Of a DNA stretch of 40,586 nucleotides, positions 21,311-31,509 are shown in pieces; the stretch's first letter is position 1, and each line of letters begins with the position of its first letter. The notes under the pieces were generated by a model. That model was not told the origin of the DNA, searched no databases, and saw nothing but the letters and a program-made list of their open reading frames with translations. The position numbers and the translations under genes are program-made. The stretch covers positions 1-40,586 of the forward strand of contig JAHBMJ010005862.1 in assembly GCA_018398765.1 (NCBI GenBank). The letters are read 5' to 3'. This DNA comes from Chromera velia (lineage: Eukaryota > Sar > Chromeraceae).

Positions 21311-21889
21311 AATTGAGCTTGCTAGAATACAAACGGCGAACGTAGACGGGTACGGATGCCTTTTGAGACCGTTGCTTGAATACCGAAGACTTTGCGCAAC
21401 ACCCAAGAACGAAGGAGCAACTTTCGCCTGGGAGTTTCACGAACGTGAGAGAGGTCTGACACTCACAGTCAGCAGATGTACGAATGTCTATTTCACGTTT
21501 GTACACGCCAACAGATGTTTTCGCCTTCAAAAACTCGAGAAGAGGTCTTTCTGATTTCTGAAAGCGATTAGTCGGTTCTTTCAAAACTTTTGTGTCTGAC
21601 CTTCGACGGCATTTCTTTTTAGCCACATATGCTTTTTAGGGTTTTCTGACAGGGGCGACTCTCTTCACCGCCCCGCGGCGCGGCTTTTGACAGGGGCGAT
21701 CGCTCAGTTGCGTGACATCATCGCGGCAAAGTGCTCGAAGAAGCTGGAGCTAGACACTTTGAGCGTCACTTTGTGGGGCTGTGACGTGAGGCTGACTTAG
21801 CAGACGTAGCCGATTGGTCTTTAGATGTACAGAAAGCAGTTTCGGTGTGAGAGGAGGCTTGCCTGGGATTTCCAAAAGACAGGAACAGA
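21311..21889. promoter_or_regulatory. Shared divergent promoter region (MGQKC gene / PEX14)
   Basis: The two start codons face away from each other across this stretch. The 12-mer TGACAGGGGCGA occurs twice, at 21647-21658 and 21688-21699, flanking a GC-rich CCCCGCGGCGCGGC core. These are candidate regulatory sites by repetition and position only. Confidence 0.4.
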
Positions 21890-23496
21890 ATGAGTGACCA
21901 AATGCCTCCCGTCTCCAGTGGAGGAGGAGCGTCTCCCTCCCCTCCAGACCAAAACCAAACACCAAGAGAGGACCAGATCTCCAATGCAGTGGCATTCCTG
22001 GCCCACCCTTCCAGTCAGTCAGGCTCAGTCCTTTCTTTCTCTATCGTTCCCCCTTCTTTTCTTTTCTCTTCACTCACTCACTCACTCACTCACTCACTCA
22101 CTTCCTTCTCCTTTTTTCTTCTTGCTGCAGTTGCCTCAGCCACCCCCGAGTCGAAACGGGAGTTCCTGAAGAACAAAGGACTCACAGAGACGGAGATTGA
22201 GGAGGCCTTCCGTAGAGTAGAACTGAACAGAGAGAGAGGACAGGCGGCAGCTGCTGCTGCTCCAAACAATCAAGGTAGGTCCGGAGGAGTCAATTGGCGT
22301 ACGCGTGGAGGCCCTCCGTTTTTTCTTCTTCTTGTGCTGTCGATCAAATGGCCTCGCCTGGCCTCTCTTCAGCTCCTTTCTCTCTCGCTTCCTCTCCCCC
22401 CTCGTTCCTCTCGGTCGCTGTCTCTCATTTCCTCTCGCGGTCGGACAAACACCGACACGAGGAGACAGAGACACTCACTGTTTTCCGCGCGCACACACGG
22501 ATACAGTCACTCTTTTTTTTCGCTCTGCCCCATCCAACGCAGGTGCTCTGGCTCCTTATCCGCATCTTCACGCAGCCAACGCGAATGCAGAAAACCGACC
22601 CTCGTCCGGTCAGTCCATCTGACATATAGTGCATTGGCAGACTGCATGCATGGTTGACTTTTCCTTCCTTCCTTCCTTCCTGTGCGAGAGGGCGAACAAG
22701 AAGCAGAAAGTGCACGTGTTGGTTGGAGAGGAGAGTTGTTCTGCAGACTTTCTGTCTGTAAGATGGCAGAGATGCCTTCAGTGGCGCCCTGAGGACTGCG
22801 TAAGTAAAGGACGGAGGAATTTCAGAGACACCCCCACTATCTCTCCTTCCCTCAAAATCTCTCCGAGGTTTCTGTTCGCCCTCCAGGCCACGGCAGGAAA
22901 CGAGAGAGATCCAACAGTCAATGCGTGTACAAACGAGGCCGAAGATTGAATGCGTGCGTCAAAGGAGGAGAGAGACTGTTTATTTGATGCAAAAGAATGC
23001 AGGGGGTCCGTTCGAATCTTCAGTTGCGGATGGGTGCATTTACTCATTCAAGATGCGTACAAAAAGAAATTTGTTTGAGGCAGCTTGAGAACAAAACACC
23101 GGGTGCAACAAAAAGAAATTTGTTTGAGGCAGCTTGAGAACACCGGGTGCAACAAAAAGAAATTTGTTTGAGGCAGCTTGAGAACAAAACACCGGGTGCA
23201 ACAAAAAGAAATTTTTGTTTGAGGCAGCTTGAGAACAAAACACCGGGTGCAACGAAACCCCGTCACTGAGAGACTGAGAGAGAGACTGAATGCTGTGTAA
23301 TTTGATTGCAGGTTTGGGGGGCTTCTTGAGCGGTTGGGTGGTTCCTGTGGTCCTTGCGTACGGTGCGTATGCTTTGGGAAGTCAAATCTGGGTACGTCTT
23401 TGTCTCTATTGTTTTTTGGTTTGTTTGGTTGTTTGCTTGCTTGCTTGCTTGTCTCTCTCTTTCTCTTTCTCTCTCTCTCTCTCCCTCTCTCTCTTT

Positions 23497-23536
<40 letters not shown>

Positions 23537-26500
23537 CGCGCGCTCGTTTCTTGGTTTGTTTGTTTGTTTGTTTGTTTGTTGTGGTTGCTTTGGTGTTTTT
23601 TTTTGTTGGTTTTCTCCTCCTCTCCCTTGCATCGCGTCTTCTCTTTGGGGTGTCAGGGGGGAGGGGAAGGGTCAGATTTAGCGGAGAGACTGCGCTTCCT
23701 GTTTCCGTCTCTTCATTAGAACCCTAAATCAACTTCTATGAAGAGTAGAATGATTGAAATGAAACGCGACGATGCCAAACTGAACAAGCACTGAAAACAA
23801 ATGGATGGCTTAATCGACTGATGGTTGGTGCAGAATTTCATCACCTCTGTTTGTTTGTTTGTTTGTTTGTTAATCGACTGATGGTTGGTGCAGAATTTCA
23901 TCACCTCAGACGGAGAGAAGACCCCCCCTGCAGGGGGCACCTCTGTCTCCTCCCCTCAGAATGCGGCTAGAGGGGAGGGGGGAGGGACACAGGGAAACAC
24001 TAACGTTAGTGGAGGGGGGGGATCGGGTCTGCCCCCTAGTGGACGGGAAAAGGACAGCAGGGAGAAATCTTCCCGGAAGGAGAAGAGTAAAGGGACGCTG
24101 GCGGGGAGGATCAACAGCAGGAGTGACTCTTGTGGTGACGACTCGGAGAGAGGGGGTCTGAGTGAGAGGGGGCGGGTGGAGGCAGACCTTTTGGAAGAGA
24201 TCAGAAGAGAACAGAGAACACGAGAAGCGGAGGTCCGTCGGCAAGAAGAAAGAAGCAAGTCTTTCTTTTGTTGTTATTTTCTTTTGGTTGCTGCTCTTGT
24301 GCACTCCCGGTCTGCAAAACTTCGTTCAAAAAAGCGGCTTTCTTTCTTCATATCGTGTGTCTGTTCATGAATTTGTGAATGGCGATTTCCTCCTCTGCTT
24401 TCTTTGCCTTTTGTCTCTTTCGTTAGTGCATGTGCTTTGTGGGTGGGTGAATTTCTTTCTCACCATCTAGCGTCGGTCGTGCCTTTCTGTCTGCATTCTT
24501 TCATTCCAGGCAAGACGGCGCGAATGCGCGTATACGCGCGCGTATACGCACGCAAGCAAACACACACAGACACACAGAGAGAGAGAGAGAGAGAGCCATC
24601 CTTTCCTTTCCCTCCCCTGCCCTGCATCCTTTCGTCCCTCCCCTGCATGCCCTCCCCCTCCTCACGCAGCTCCACGCCCTCATCGCCAGGCAGAACCACG
24701 AGATCAGAGAGCTGGCAGGACTCGTCAGGGGGCTGCTTGAAGAGAAAAGGGCGGGGGGGGGACAGGCAAACGGCACCACGACCAACGAGCCTGTTGGGGG
24801 GGTCTCTGCTGCCCTGACAGCAGGGGAGGGGGAGGCGAAGACGGGGGGAAACAGAAGTGGCGTCGAGGGGTGAGTGGAGGGAGACGCTTGATCGATCGAT
24901 TCCTTCCTTGAGTTGGACTGACTGACTGACTGACTGATTTATTGAATCAAGCAATCGAGCTAGGTCTGCCTAGCTTCCTTCTTCTTCCTCTGTCAACTTG
25001 AAGTCCTTTCTTGAAGTGGAAATGGTTTTCTTTTGTTTTTTTCTTCTCTGGTAATTGATCATCCCTTTATTCTGTCAGTCAACTTTCTCTGTGACTCCTC
25101 GAATGGTTCCTCCTTCACTGGCTCTCTCGTTCTTATTTCTTCTATTCTTGCTTCTTCCTACCCAGCCCTCCTTCCTTCCTTCCTTCCTTTTTCGTCTCTT
25201 GTGTTCGTTCGTATGGGAGGATTTTCAACGGCTCTCTGTTTTCTTCCTGTGCCGGTCTTGTTTCTTCTTCCCCCCCCCGCGACTGCAGAAGGGCCGACGG
25301 CTCCTCCATGCTTGGTGGCACCGAACAAGAGGGAGCAGGAGCAAAGGAGAAAGAAGAGGAGAAGGAGAAGGCAGAGCAACAGCACCAGCACAGCGACCCG
25401 GCACGACCCTGGCTCTCCGCCACTTCCTACCTTCCTTCCCACTCTGCTGCTGCGGAGGCAGCCTCTTCTTCTTCTTCTTCCTCGGCCGTCCCTCTTGGTT
25501 CTTTGACTGAAATGCCAAACAGCAGCAGCAGCTCGAATGGCGTTCCTGCTCCCTCCTCTGCGGCCTGTGTGGCGGTTCGAGAGAGCTTCGAGGACCTCCT
25601 GGCAGAGTGTGGAGAGGATGGAGAGGCAAAGAGAGTGTTGGACCTGATGGCAGTCAGTTAGTCAAGCAGGCAGGTAGTAAGGCAGTGAGTGAACGCTTTG
25701 TTGAGGAAAGTTGTGTGTCGTGATGTGGCGAGGTCAAAGGTCTCTGTCTCTCTCTCTGTTGGGGGACGTGTGTTGGGGGTTTTCTCTGTCTTCTCTTCCT
25801 CTTTCTGTCTCTCTGATGTTTGTTTTTTTCTTTTCTCTCTTTATTTGTACCTGTGTGCTTGTGTTCATTTGTTCTGCCGTCCCTTTCTCCTTTGATGTCT
25901 ACCTTAACCCTCCCTTCTGGCACATGCATTCATGCAGCTGGTTTTGAAGAACTTGCGGAAAGACCCGAAGGCCGAAAGGTTCCGGAAGTTCAACGCATCC
26001 TCTGCAAAGTTCAAAGGTGGGGGGCCTGTTTCTTTTTTGTAAAGGACGGGAGGGGAGCGGGAAGTTGTTCGCTGACGGCTTTTTTGTCTCTTGCTTTCTC
26101 TCTGTTGGAACGGTCGCGATCCGATATGATCAGCTGATCTGATCTGGCCGAAAGGAAGGAAGGAAAATTAACCCAGGAAGGAGTGTAGACGCAAAAAGAA
26201 AAGAAAACAGGGGAAGAGAAGAAGAAATTCGCTGAGCAGACGATAACATAGACAGACACTGGTTTTTCTCTAAGACTTCGGCTTCTCGATCTTGATTCAT
26301 ATTGTCGGAGACAGGCTTGCAGAAGGCCGGACGCATCTCTTTGGTTGTTGTTGTAAGTATTTTACCCACACTAGCCTTCCATTGAATTCTCGTCTTGTTC
26401 TCCCTGCAACCTGCCTGAGAGAGAGCAGAACGTCTTGGAGGCAAGAAGTCGGTCCCCGTACTTCTCCGGGCTATCGGGTTCGACAAACCCCCCTCTTCGC

Positions 26501-27453
26501 ACTCATGGGTGAGTGGGTGCGTCGGCGTGTCTCTCTCTCTGCATGTTTCTCTTCTTGTTTCCTTTTCTCTTCTTTTGCTATGTGCCTTTGTGTGTGTGTG
26601 CGTGAGAGAGAGAGAGACAGCAGTCCTGCTGTGAGAGTGTAGAGTGTCCAGCCGGACCTGTTGATTGCTTTGTTTCTTTCTTTCTTGCTTGCTTCAAAAG
26701 AAAGGCAGAGGGAGGAGGACTGCATTGGAGGGAGGGGATTGTTTGGCTGGGTGGTCACTTGATGCTGCCTGCCTGCCTTTCTTTTGGCGTGCCTGCGTTG
26801 GCCTTCCTTCACTTTGATGATGCATTCTGAAGGCTCTCTCTCCCATAGTCTCGATTCTCTGTATTCTCTCTTGGACGTATGGGTTGTCTGTGTCTGGCTG
26901 GCTGGCTGTCTAACTGGCACTCCGCTTCTCTCCTTGTCTTCTATGCCTGCAAGTTTTCATCCTGCCTCCCTTCCTCGACCCTCTCTGCCGCCAGGTATTC
27001 TCCAACGATTCTCTCGAACCTCTCGACTGTGCCCTCCTGCTGGTCGCACACGCACAGCAGGATCTGGCAGTCGCAGTCGGGGCAGCCAAAACGAACGTGG
27101 CAGACAGGGAGGGAAGGAAGATGGCGGCAGACATCGTCAACGGCAGCAGCAGTTTCTCTGTGCCCCCCCCTCTGCCAAACGGGCTTTCTGGTGAAGGTGC
27201 GCCTCAAACAGAGAAGGCCTTGAACGGGATTGCGTCTTCTTCCTCTTCCGCCCCTCAGCAGAAGACAGAGGAGGAGACAGGTGCTCTCTCTGTGGATGCA
27301 GCCGCAGCAGAGGAGAAGGAACTGGAAAAGGGTGGCATCTCCCCTGCTCTTCCTGATGGGATGTCACCTCCAGCCCCGCCCACTTCAACTTCCACGCCCA
27401 CTGCCCCTGACGTTGATGGGGGGGCTGTTGGTCTTCCAGATACAGAAAACTGA
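21890..27453 (+). CDS. PEX14: PEX14-like peroxin with C-terminal PUB-like domain (10 exons)
   Basis: Exons: 21890-22013, 22131-22274, 22543-22608, 23312-23391, 23894-24232, 24670-24869, 25289-25652, 25938-26016, 26429-26508 and 26995-27453. All junctions are phase-consistent, giving 644 aa. Residues 28-71 (AVAFLAHP ... REFLKNKGLTETEIEEAF) are the Pex14 N-terminal domain, with F36 and F53 at the positions that hold WxxxF/Y motifs of Pex5 in known structures. Residues 112-138 (FLSGWVVPVVLAYGAYALG) form the hydrophobic membrane segment. A coiled coil follows (about 225-275, with LHALIARQNHEIRELAGLV). Residues about 416-525 (VLKNLRKDPKAERFRKFNAS, ERLGGKKSVPVLLRAIGFDK) match the PUB/PUG pattern. 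The tail is Pro/Ser/Ala-rich. Known: Pex14 docks cargo-loaded Pex5 at the peroxisome; PUB domains bind the C-terminus of p97/Cdc48. The donor at 24233 (GTCCGT) is the weakest border. Confidence 0.78.
23060..23255 (+). repeat. 49-bp minisatellite inside a PEX14 intron
   Basis: Four copies of a unit containing AAAGAAATTTGTTTGAGGCA and ACACCGGGTGCAAC lie in tandem. One copy is a few bases shorter and one has TTTTTG instead of TTTG. It lies in the intron between exons 3 and 4 and does not alter the coding sequence. Confidence 0.9.
23810..23907 (+). repeat. Duplicated 3' splice site of PEX14 exon 5
   Basis: The 38-bp block from TTAATCGACTGATGG through CAGAATTTCATCACCTC is present at 23810-23847 and again at 23870-23907, exactly 60 bp apart, with a (TTTG)n run between. 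Each copy includes a complete GTGCAG acceptor and the first 14 bases of exon 5. Only the second copy leads into the open frame. Confidence 0.92.
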
Positions 27454-27900
27454 GCTTCAACTTTGGTCTTCCAGATACAGAAGACTGAGCTTCAACTTCT
27501 GACCAGAGCTACACAACGTAGCATTGTGACATGACACTGATCATGCAAATGAATGCCAGTACCAGTACCAGTACCAGTGTCAGAAAGTAAAGCTTTGAAT
27601 GAAAGCTCATGCTCATCGGTGAAACAGTCTTCCATCTACAACCGAAGTGCCTGGTATAAGCCTTGACATTACACACACACACATCCATGACATAAACCAG
27701 CTTTAAGTAGCCTTTTTAAACGTAAACTCAGATCGAGTACAGCTGGTGTGACAGTGGTGTTAATTTGGTAATACACTCACAAGTACAGTAACAAGTTAAT
27801 TCATTTCTGGATCTATGGTCTTCTTCTCTATAGTTTACTGCTAGGTTTATTAGACTGTTAATTTTTAATTAAAATATTAAAACACTGGTTAGAAAACACT
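27454..27900. other. 3' flank of PEX14 and intergenic sequence
   Basis: Likely 3' UTR just after the stop. TTGGTCTTCCAGATACAGAA occurs twice (across the stop and at about 27464-27483), a small direct duplication. ACCAGT trinucleotide-like repeats lie near 27555-27578. No gene seen. Confidence 0.4.
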
Positions 27901-27902
27901 GA

Positions 27903-28156
27903 AAATAAAATTTAATCCCCCTGACATTCCAGTAAACTTAAAACGCTGCGTCATAGGCGCGGCCAGACTTGAAACGCCTGCGCCGCAGGTGCGGCTTCAC
28001 TTGAAGGTACTGTGTTGAAGGCGTACCCAAGATAAAGTATACTTAAAAATTTTTATAGAAGGCGCAAACAGTCTTGAAAGAACCGTGCCACAGACGTGGC
28101 CAGCATTGAAAAATCCATTTCAAAACAGACTGGAATGTCAGGGAGGTTTAAAATTT
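27903..28156. mobile_element. Small TIR element with internal GC repeats
   Basis: CCCCCTGACATTCCAG at about 27917-27932 is mirrored by CTGGAATGTCAGGGAGG at 28131-28147, with an AAATTTAA/TTTAAAATTT continuation. Inside are three or four degenerate units around CTTGAAACGCCTGCGCCGCA ... GTGCGGC. The size and structure suggest a MITE. Confidence 0.5.
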
Positions 28157-29284
28157 TAGTATATAAAATATTAATATAAATAAAATATGTAATTCTTAAT
28201 AATTCTAAATCTAAACCTTTCTCTACCTTTCTCCCTACTTTGACGTAGTAATGATGATGATGATGATGATGAGGTGACTTAACACACCAGCCATCGTATC
28301 CCAATGGCAAAGGGCAGTCTGAATAGTATAGAATAGTATAAACTACTTAAACTTTGATCACCGTCATCCTAGACCTTTATCTGGATCTAGACTCGGAATT
28401 GGATCTAGATTTGGATTTCAACCTTTATTAACCTTGCATTACCTTGCATATAACTTTAAGATTAGCTTTGGGAGGTCTGGTATTAGTTTTTGCTGCGATT
28501 CTAGCTGCAATTTGGCTGGGGAATTGGTCCTAAATTTGGTTTAGGATTTAGTGTATCGCTTAACATCATTCTTTGCAACACTAGCTGGTTCTATCTATGT
28601 CCTATAGGTCTCTGTTTATCTTTGTCATACTATAGCTAGCTGTCACAGTCGTTGTCTGTACTTGATTCAAACCATCCGTGCATCAATGCCTTTCAAAGGA
28701 CTCACTCAACTGGTTGGGGTTGCATGCATTTTGTACATAGACGATGTAGACACGCGAAAAAACTTTGCTCCGCGGTGCGGCGGCGCACCACGGAGCGCCC
28801 TTCGCGGGCGCCCGGCACGGGGCATTTACCCACAAACGCCGCGCGCGGCTCACAGTCATTGATCGTATATCTTGCAGATATGGTCGGATTCGAGACAAAA
28901 AAAAATTCTTGAGGGTTCGTGTATATGCGAGACTATACAGCTCCGTCTCAGAGTTTCTGAAAACAGTCAGCGTTTCTGAATACACTCAGCAATAGTCAGG
29001 CTGACGCGTCGTGATCTAATATTCTGTTGCACACTGTGTAGTTCTTCTGTCGTGCTGCTTCGCTCTCACTAAAGAAAGAGCTGTCCACGTGTTTTTGTCG
29101 ACGCATAGCAACACACTTTTCTGTGTCAAGCGGCTCTCCATTTAAAGTCTCTTTTCGGATTGGACTGTTGCCCGAGCTTTGAATTCAGCTTTGGCACTCA
29201 TACAGGAGCCCTTGTCAATAAGAGAAACTGCTTCACAAATGAACATCACCAAGGAGACGGCTCTCACACTCTTCAATGTGTTGC
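28157..29284. other. Intergenic sequence
   Basis: No supported gene. It holds a TGATGATGATGATGATGATGA run near 28253 and TTGGATCTAGA-like repeats near 28380-28420. A GC-rich block of short palindromes (GCGGTGCGGCGGCGCACC) at 28772-28850 has a composition like that near 7650. Confidence 0.4.
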
Positions 29285-30540
29285 ATGAGAGCCAAGAAAC
29301 AACTGCTTAAAGCCGTCACTTTTGAAAAGTTTCTGGCTGCACTGGATGACCCGGCCGGCATTGAAGACCCCTGCCAGCGGAGAGGGCGATGTGGTGAGTG
29401 TGTCTGACAGTGACGATGAGGTGCAGATCCTTTTCGTTCCGACAGGCGAGGTGTGGGGAGGGCTAAACATCCCGGCCGGAATCGTCAACCGGAACAACCA
29501 GTGCTTCCTCATCAGCGTGATCGCTGTCTCACGCCCTGTCCTCGCAGAGATTCTGCAGAAGTTCTCCAACATCGACCTCAATGTACAGAGACAGACAGAG
29601 AGTTCTCCATGAGACCAAAGGCATGATTATGAATTGCGTCTCCGCTTCAGAGAACATGCAAGACTCCTGCGAACCCGAGGCCTGCCCCCAACAGGGTGTT
29701 GCAGGGTCTTTTGAACCGTCTCTCTCCCGTCTTTGAGAAACTGCAGCGCGACATTGAGCAAAAGAGGGGGCAGCAGTGTGCAACTGACGCTTTCGCCCGA
29801 TTAATGGATGCCCTCTCTGTCGATGCGATGCAGAGCGGCAGGGAGTACAAGGAATTTGTCGAGTCCCTGTGCGGGGGGAGGCTGCGTTCCACGGTCTTCT
29901 GCAAGGACCCGAAGGGGGAGACGGTACAGCAGGCAGGGCCGCTGGAGGATTTCGATGTCCTGGCGGTCGATATTTATTTTAAGAAGACCGGAGCGCTCAC
30001 CCTTGAGCAGTGTCTGTGAAACCTCTTCCGTATGGACACTACGAGCCTGACTGGTGACAACCAGTTCCTCTATGACGAGGCAACCAATACCAAAGTCGAC
30101 GTCTCCAAGCAATTTTCGATTGATTTTCTGCATCACTTCCTTTTTGTGTCTTTGAAGAGGAGACAGACTTTCGTGGAAGAGGTTGTCCAGGAAGTTGAGG
30201 AGGAGGTCGAGGCGAAAGAGGGGAAAAAGGGGAAGGGAAGGAAGAAGTGACGACGGACAATGCGGAAGGTCCTTGTCAAGAAGATGGAGGCAGTAACTCG
30301 CAAGGACAGACGGAAGGTTGTCATCCCCCACAGTCTGTCCCTCTCTCAGTTTGCCTCTCCCATGTCGAACGACACGGTGAAGGCTGAGTATGCGCTTCGG
30401 GGCATCGTCTGTCACGTCGGTGGGTTTTTTTTCAACTACCATCCTTTTCCCGCCTTCCTTCCTTCCTCCTTTCCTTCCCGCCTTCCTTCTTCTTTCTTTC
30501 TCTCTCTCTCTCCTCCCTTTCCCTCTCTTCTCTCTCCCTC

Positions 30541-30595
<55 letters not shown>

Positions 30596-30715
30596 CTCCC
30601 TCTCTTCTCTCTCCCTCTCCTCCCTTTCCCTCTCTTCTCTCTCCCTCCCTTCTCTCTCTCTCTCTCTCTCTGTTCTCTCTCCCTCTCCTCCCTTTCCCTC
30701 TCTTCTCTCTCCCTC

Positions 30716-30752
<37 letters not shown>

Positions 30753-31181
30753 TGTGTCACGTTCCCCTGTCCTTCCTTTTTTCTTTCATTCTTTGTTCCC
30801 TTCTTTCCTTTGAAAATTCCTCCTTGTTGTTTTCTTTGATTGCGTAGTACTGTCTCGACCTGTACAGCAACGATACAGCCATCAAGCTCAAAGAGTGCTC
30901 CCAAACATTCTTCCGCGCTTTCTCCTTCGATCCCCGTTTCCTCTCCTCCCCCTTCCTCCATTAGCATGCAGGAGACTCTGCGGAGGGCGGTCATTACATC
31001 GCGTACATCAAAACTCCGACGGGATAGAAATTGCAGCTAGAACGATCACAGCGTCACTCCTCTGACAGAAGAGGAATTCGACTTCTGCGCCACGATGCCG
31101 AAGGTCGGAGGAGGGGAGTTCTGCACAGATGAGGCTGCCTACTTCCACGACGCGAATCTCATCCTTTATGAGAGGGTGTGA
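29285..31181 (+). pseudogene. Decayed ubiquitin-specific protease (peptidase C19) copy
   Basis: USP landmarks appear in order but in different frames with stops between. The Cys-box region reads GGLNIPAGIVNRNNQCFLIS (near 29458-29515, catalytic-type Cys kept). GQQCATDAFARLMDAL follows near 29770. Next are LTGDNQFLYDEATN near 30048, DFLHHFLFVSLKR near 30123 and EYALRGIVCHVG near 30387. After a CT-rich intron-like stretch come EGGHYIAYIKTPTG (His box, near 30983) and NDHSVTPLTEEEFDF to LILYERV at 31181. A TAG sits where USPs usually have Trp after the His box, and a frame change follows it. Known: USPs remove ubiquitin from proteins. Inferred: a pseudogene. Some breaks could be unrecognised introns, but the TAG and clustered shifts argue against a working gene. 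Confidence 0.65.
30440..30755 (+). repeat. CT-rich microsatellite/minisatellite in the USP relic
   Basis: CCTCCCTTTCCCTCTCTTCT-type units recur three times within (CT)n between 30510 and 30740. It lies where an intron with a very long pyrimidine tract would be expected, before 30848. Confidence 0.9.
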
Positions 31182-31209
31182 GCGAAGGGGGGGGCCTCTG
31201 CGGAAGAAA

Positions 31210-31395
31210 GGGGGGACGCAACGAGGGCAACTCCTTAAGAGTTGGTCCTCTTCGCTGTTTCTCTGCATGTTAAACTTTGTTTGGCCTTAAAGTTTGTCCA
31301 TGAGACGTAGAGAGGGAGGGCAACTCGTTTGTTGGTCCTCTTGGTTATTTCTCTGTATGTTGGTTTGGCCTTTGTCTGTGAGAGGTAGTGAGAAG
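31210..31395 (+). repeat. Tandem ~90-100-bp repeat downstream of USP relic
   Basis: Two diverged units share GGGCAACTC, TTGGTCCTCTT, TTTCTCTGYATGTT, TTGGCCTT and GAGACGTAGAGAGG/GAGAGGTAGTGAG in the same order. The second unit runs directly into the USP fragment copy at 31396. Confidence 0.7.
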
Positions 31396-31509
31396 CTTGG
31401 TCTTTTTCCCGTCTTTGAGAAGCTACAGCGAGACATTGAGCGAAAGAGGGGGCAGCAATGTGCAACTGACGTTTTCGCCCGATTGATGGATGCCCTCTGC
31501 GTCGATACA
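31396..31509 (+). pseudogene. Duplicated fragment of the USP relic
   Basis: About 110 bp beginning TCTTTTTCCCGTCTTTGAGA match 29715-29826 closely (GACATTGAGC, AAAGAGGGGGCAGCA, TTTTCGCCCGATT, GATGGATGCCCTCT). It encodes the same FEKLQRDIE..RGQQCATD piece and ends abruptly. It is a segmental duplicate, not a gene. Confidence 0.85.

Noticed and set aside
23060-23255. Possible CRISPR array (regular 49-bp units)
   Set aside because: The units abut each other with no unique spacers and lie in a eukaryotic intron, so this is a minisatellite.
29801-30994. 397-aa minus-strand frame with Arg-Glu runs
   Set aside because: Antisense of the USP relic and of the CT repeat. The plus strand carries recognisable USP motifs.
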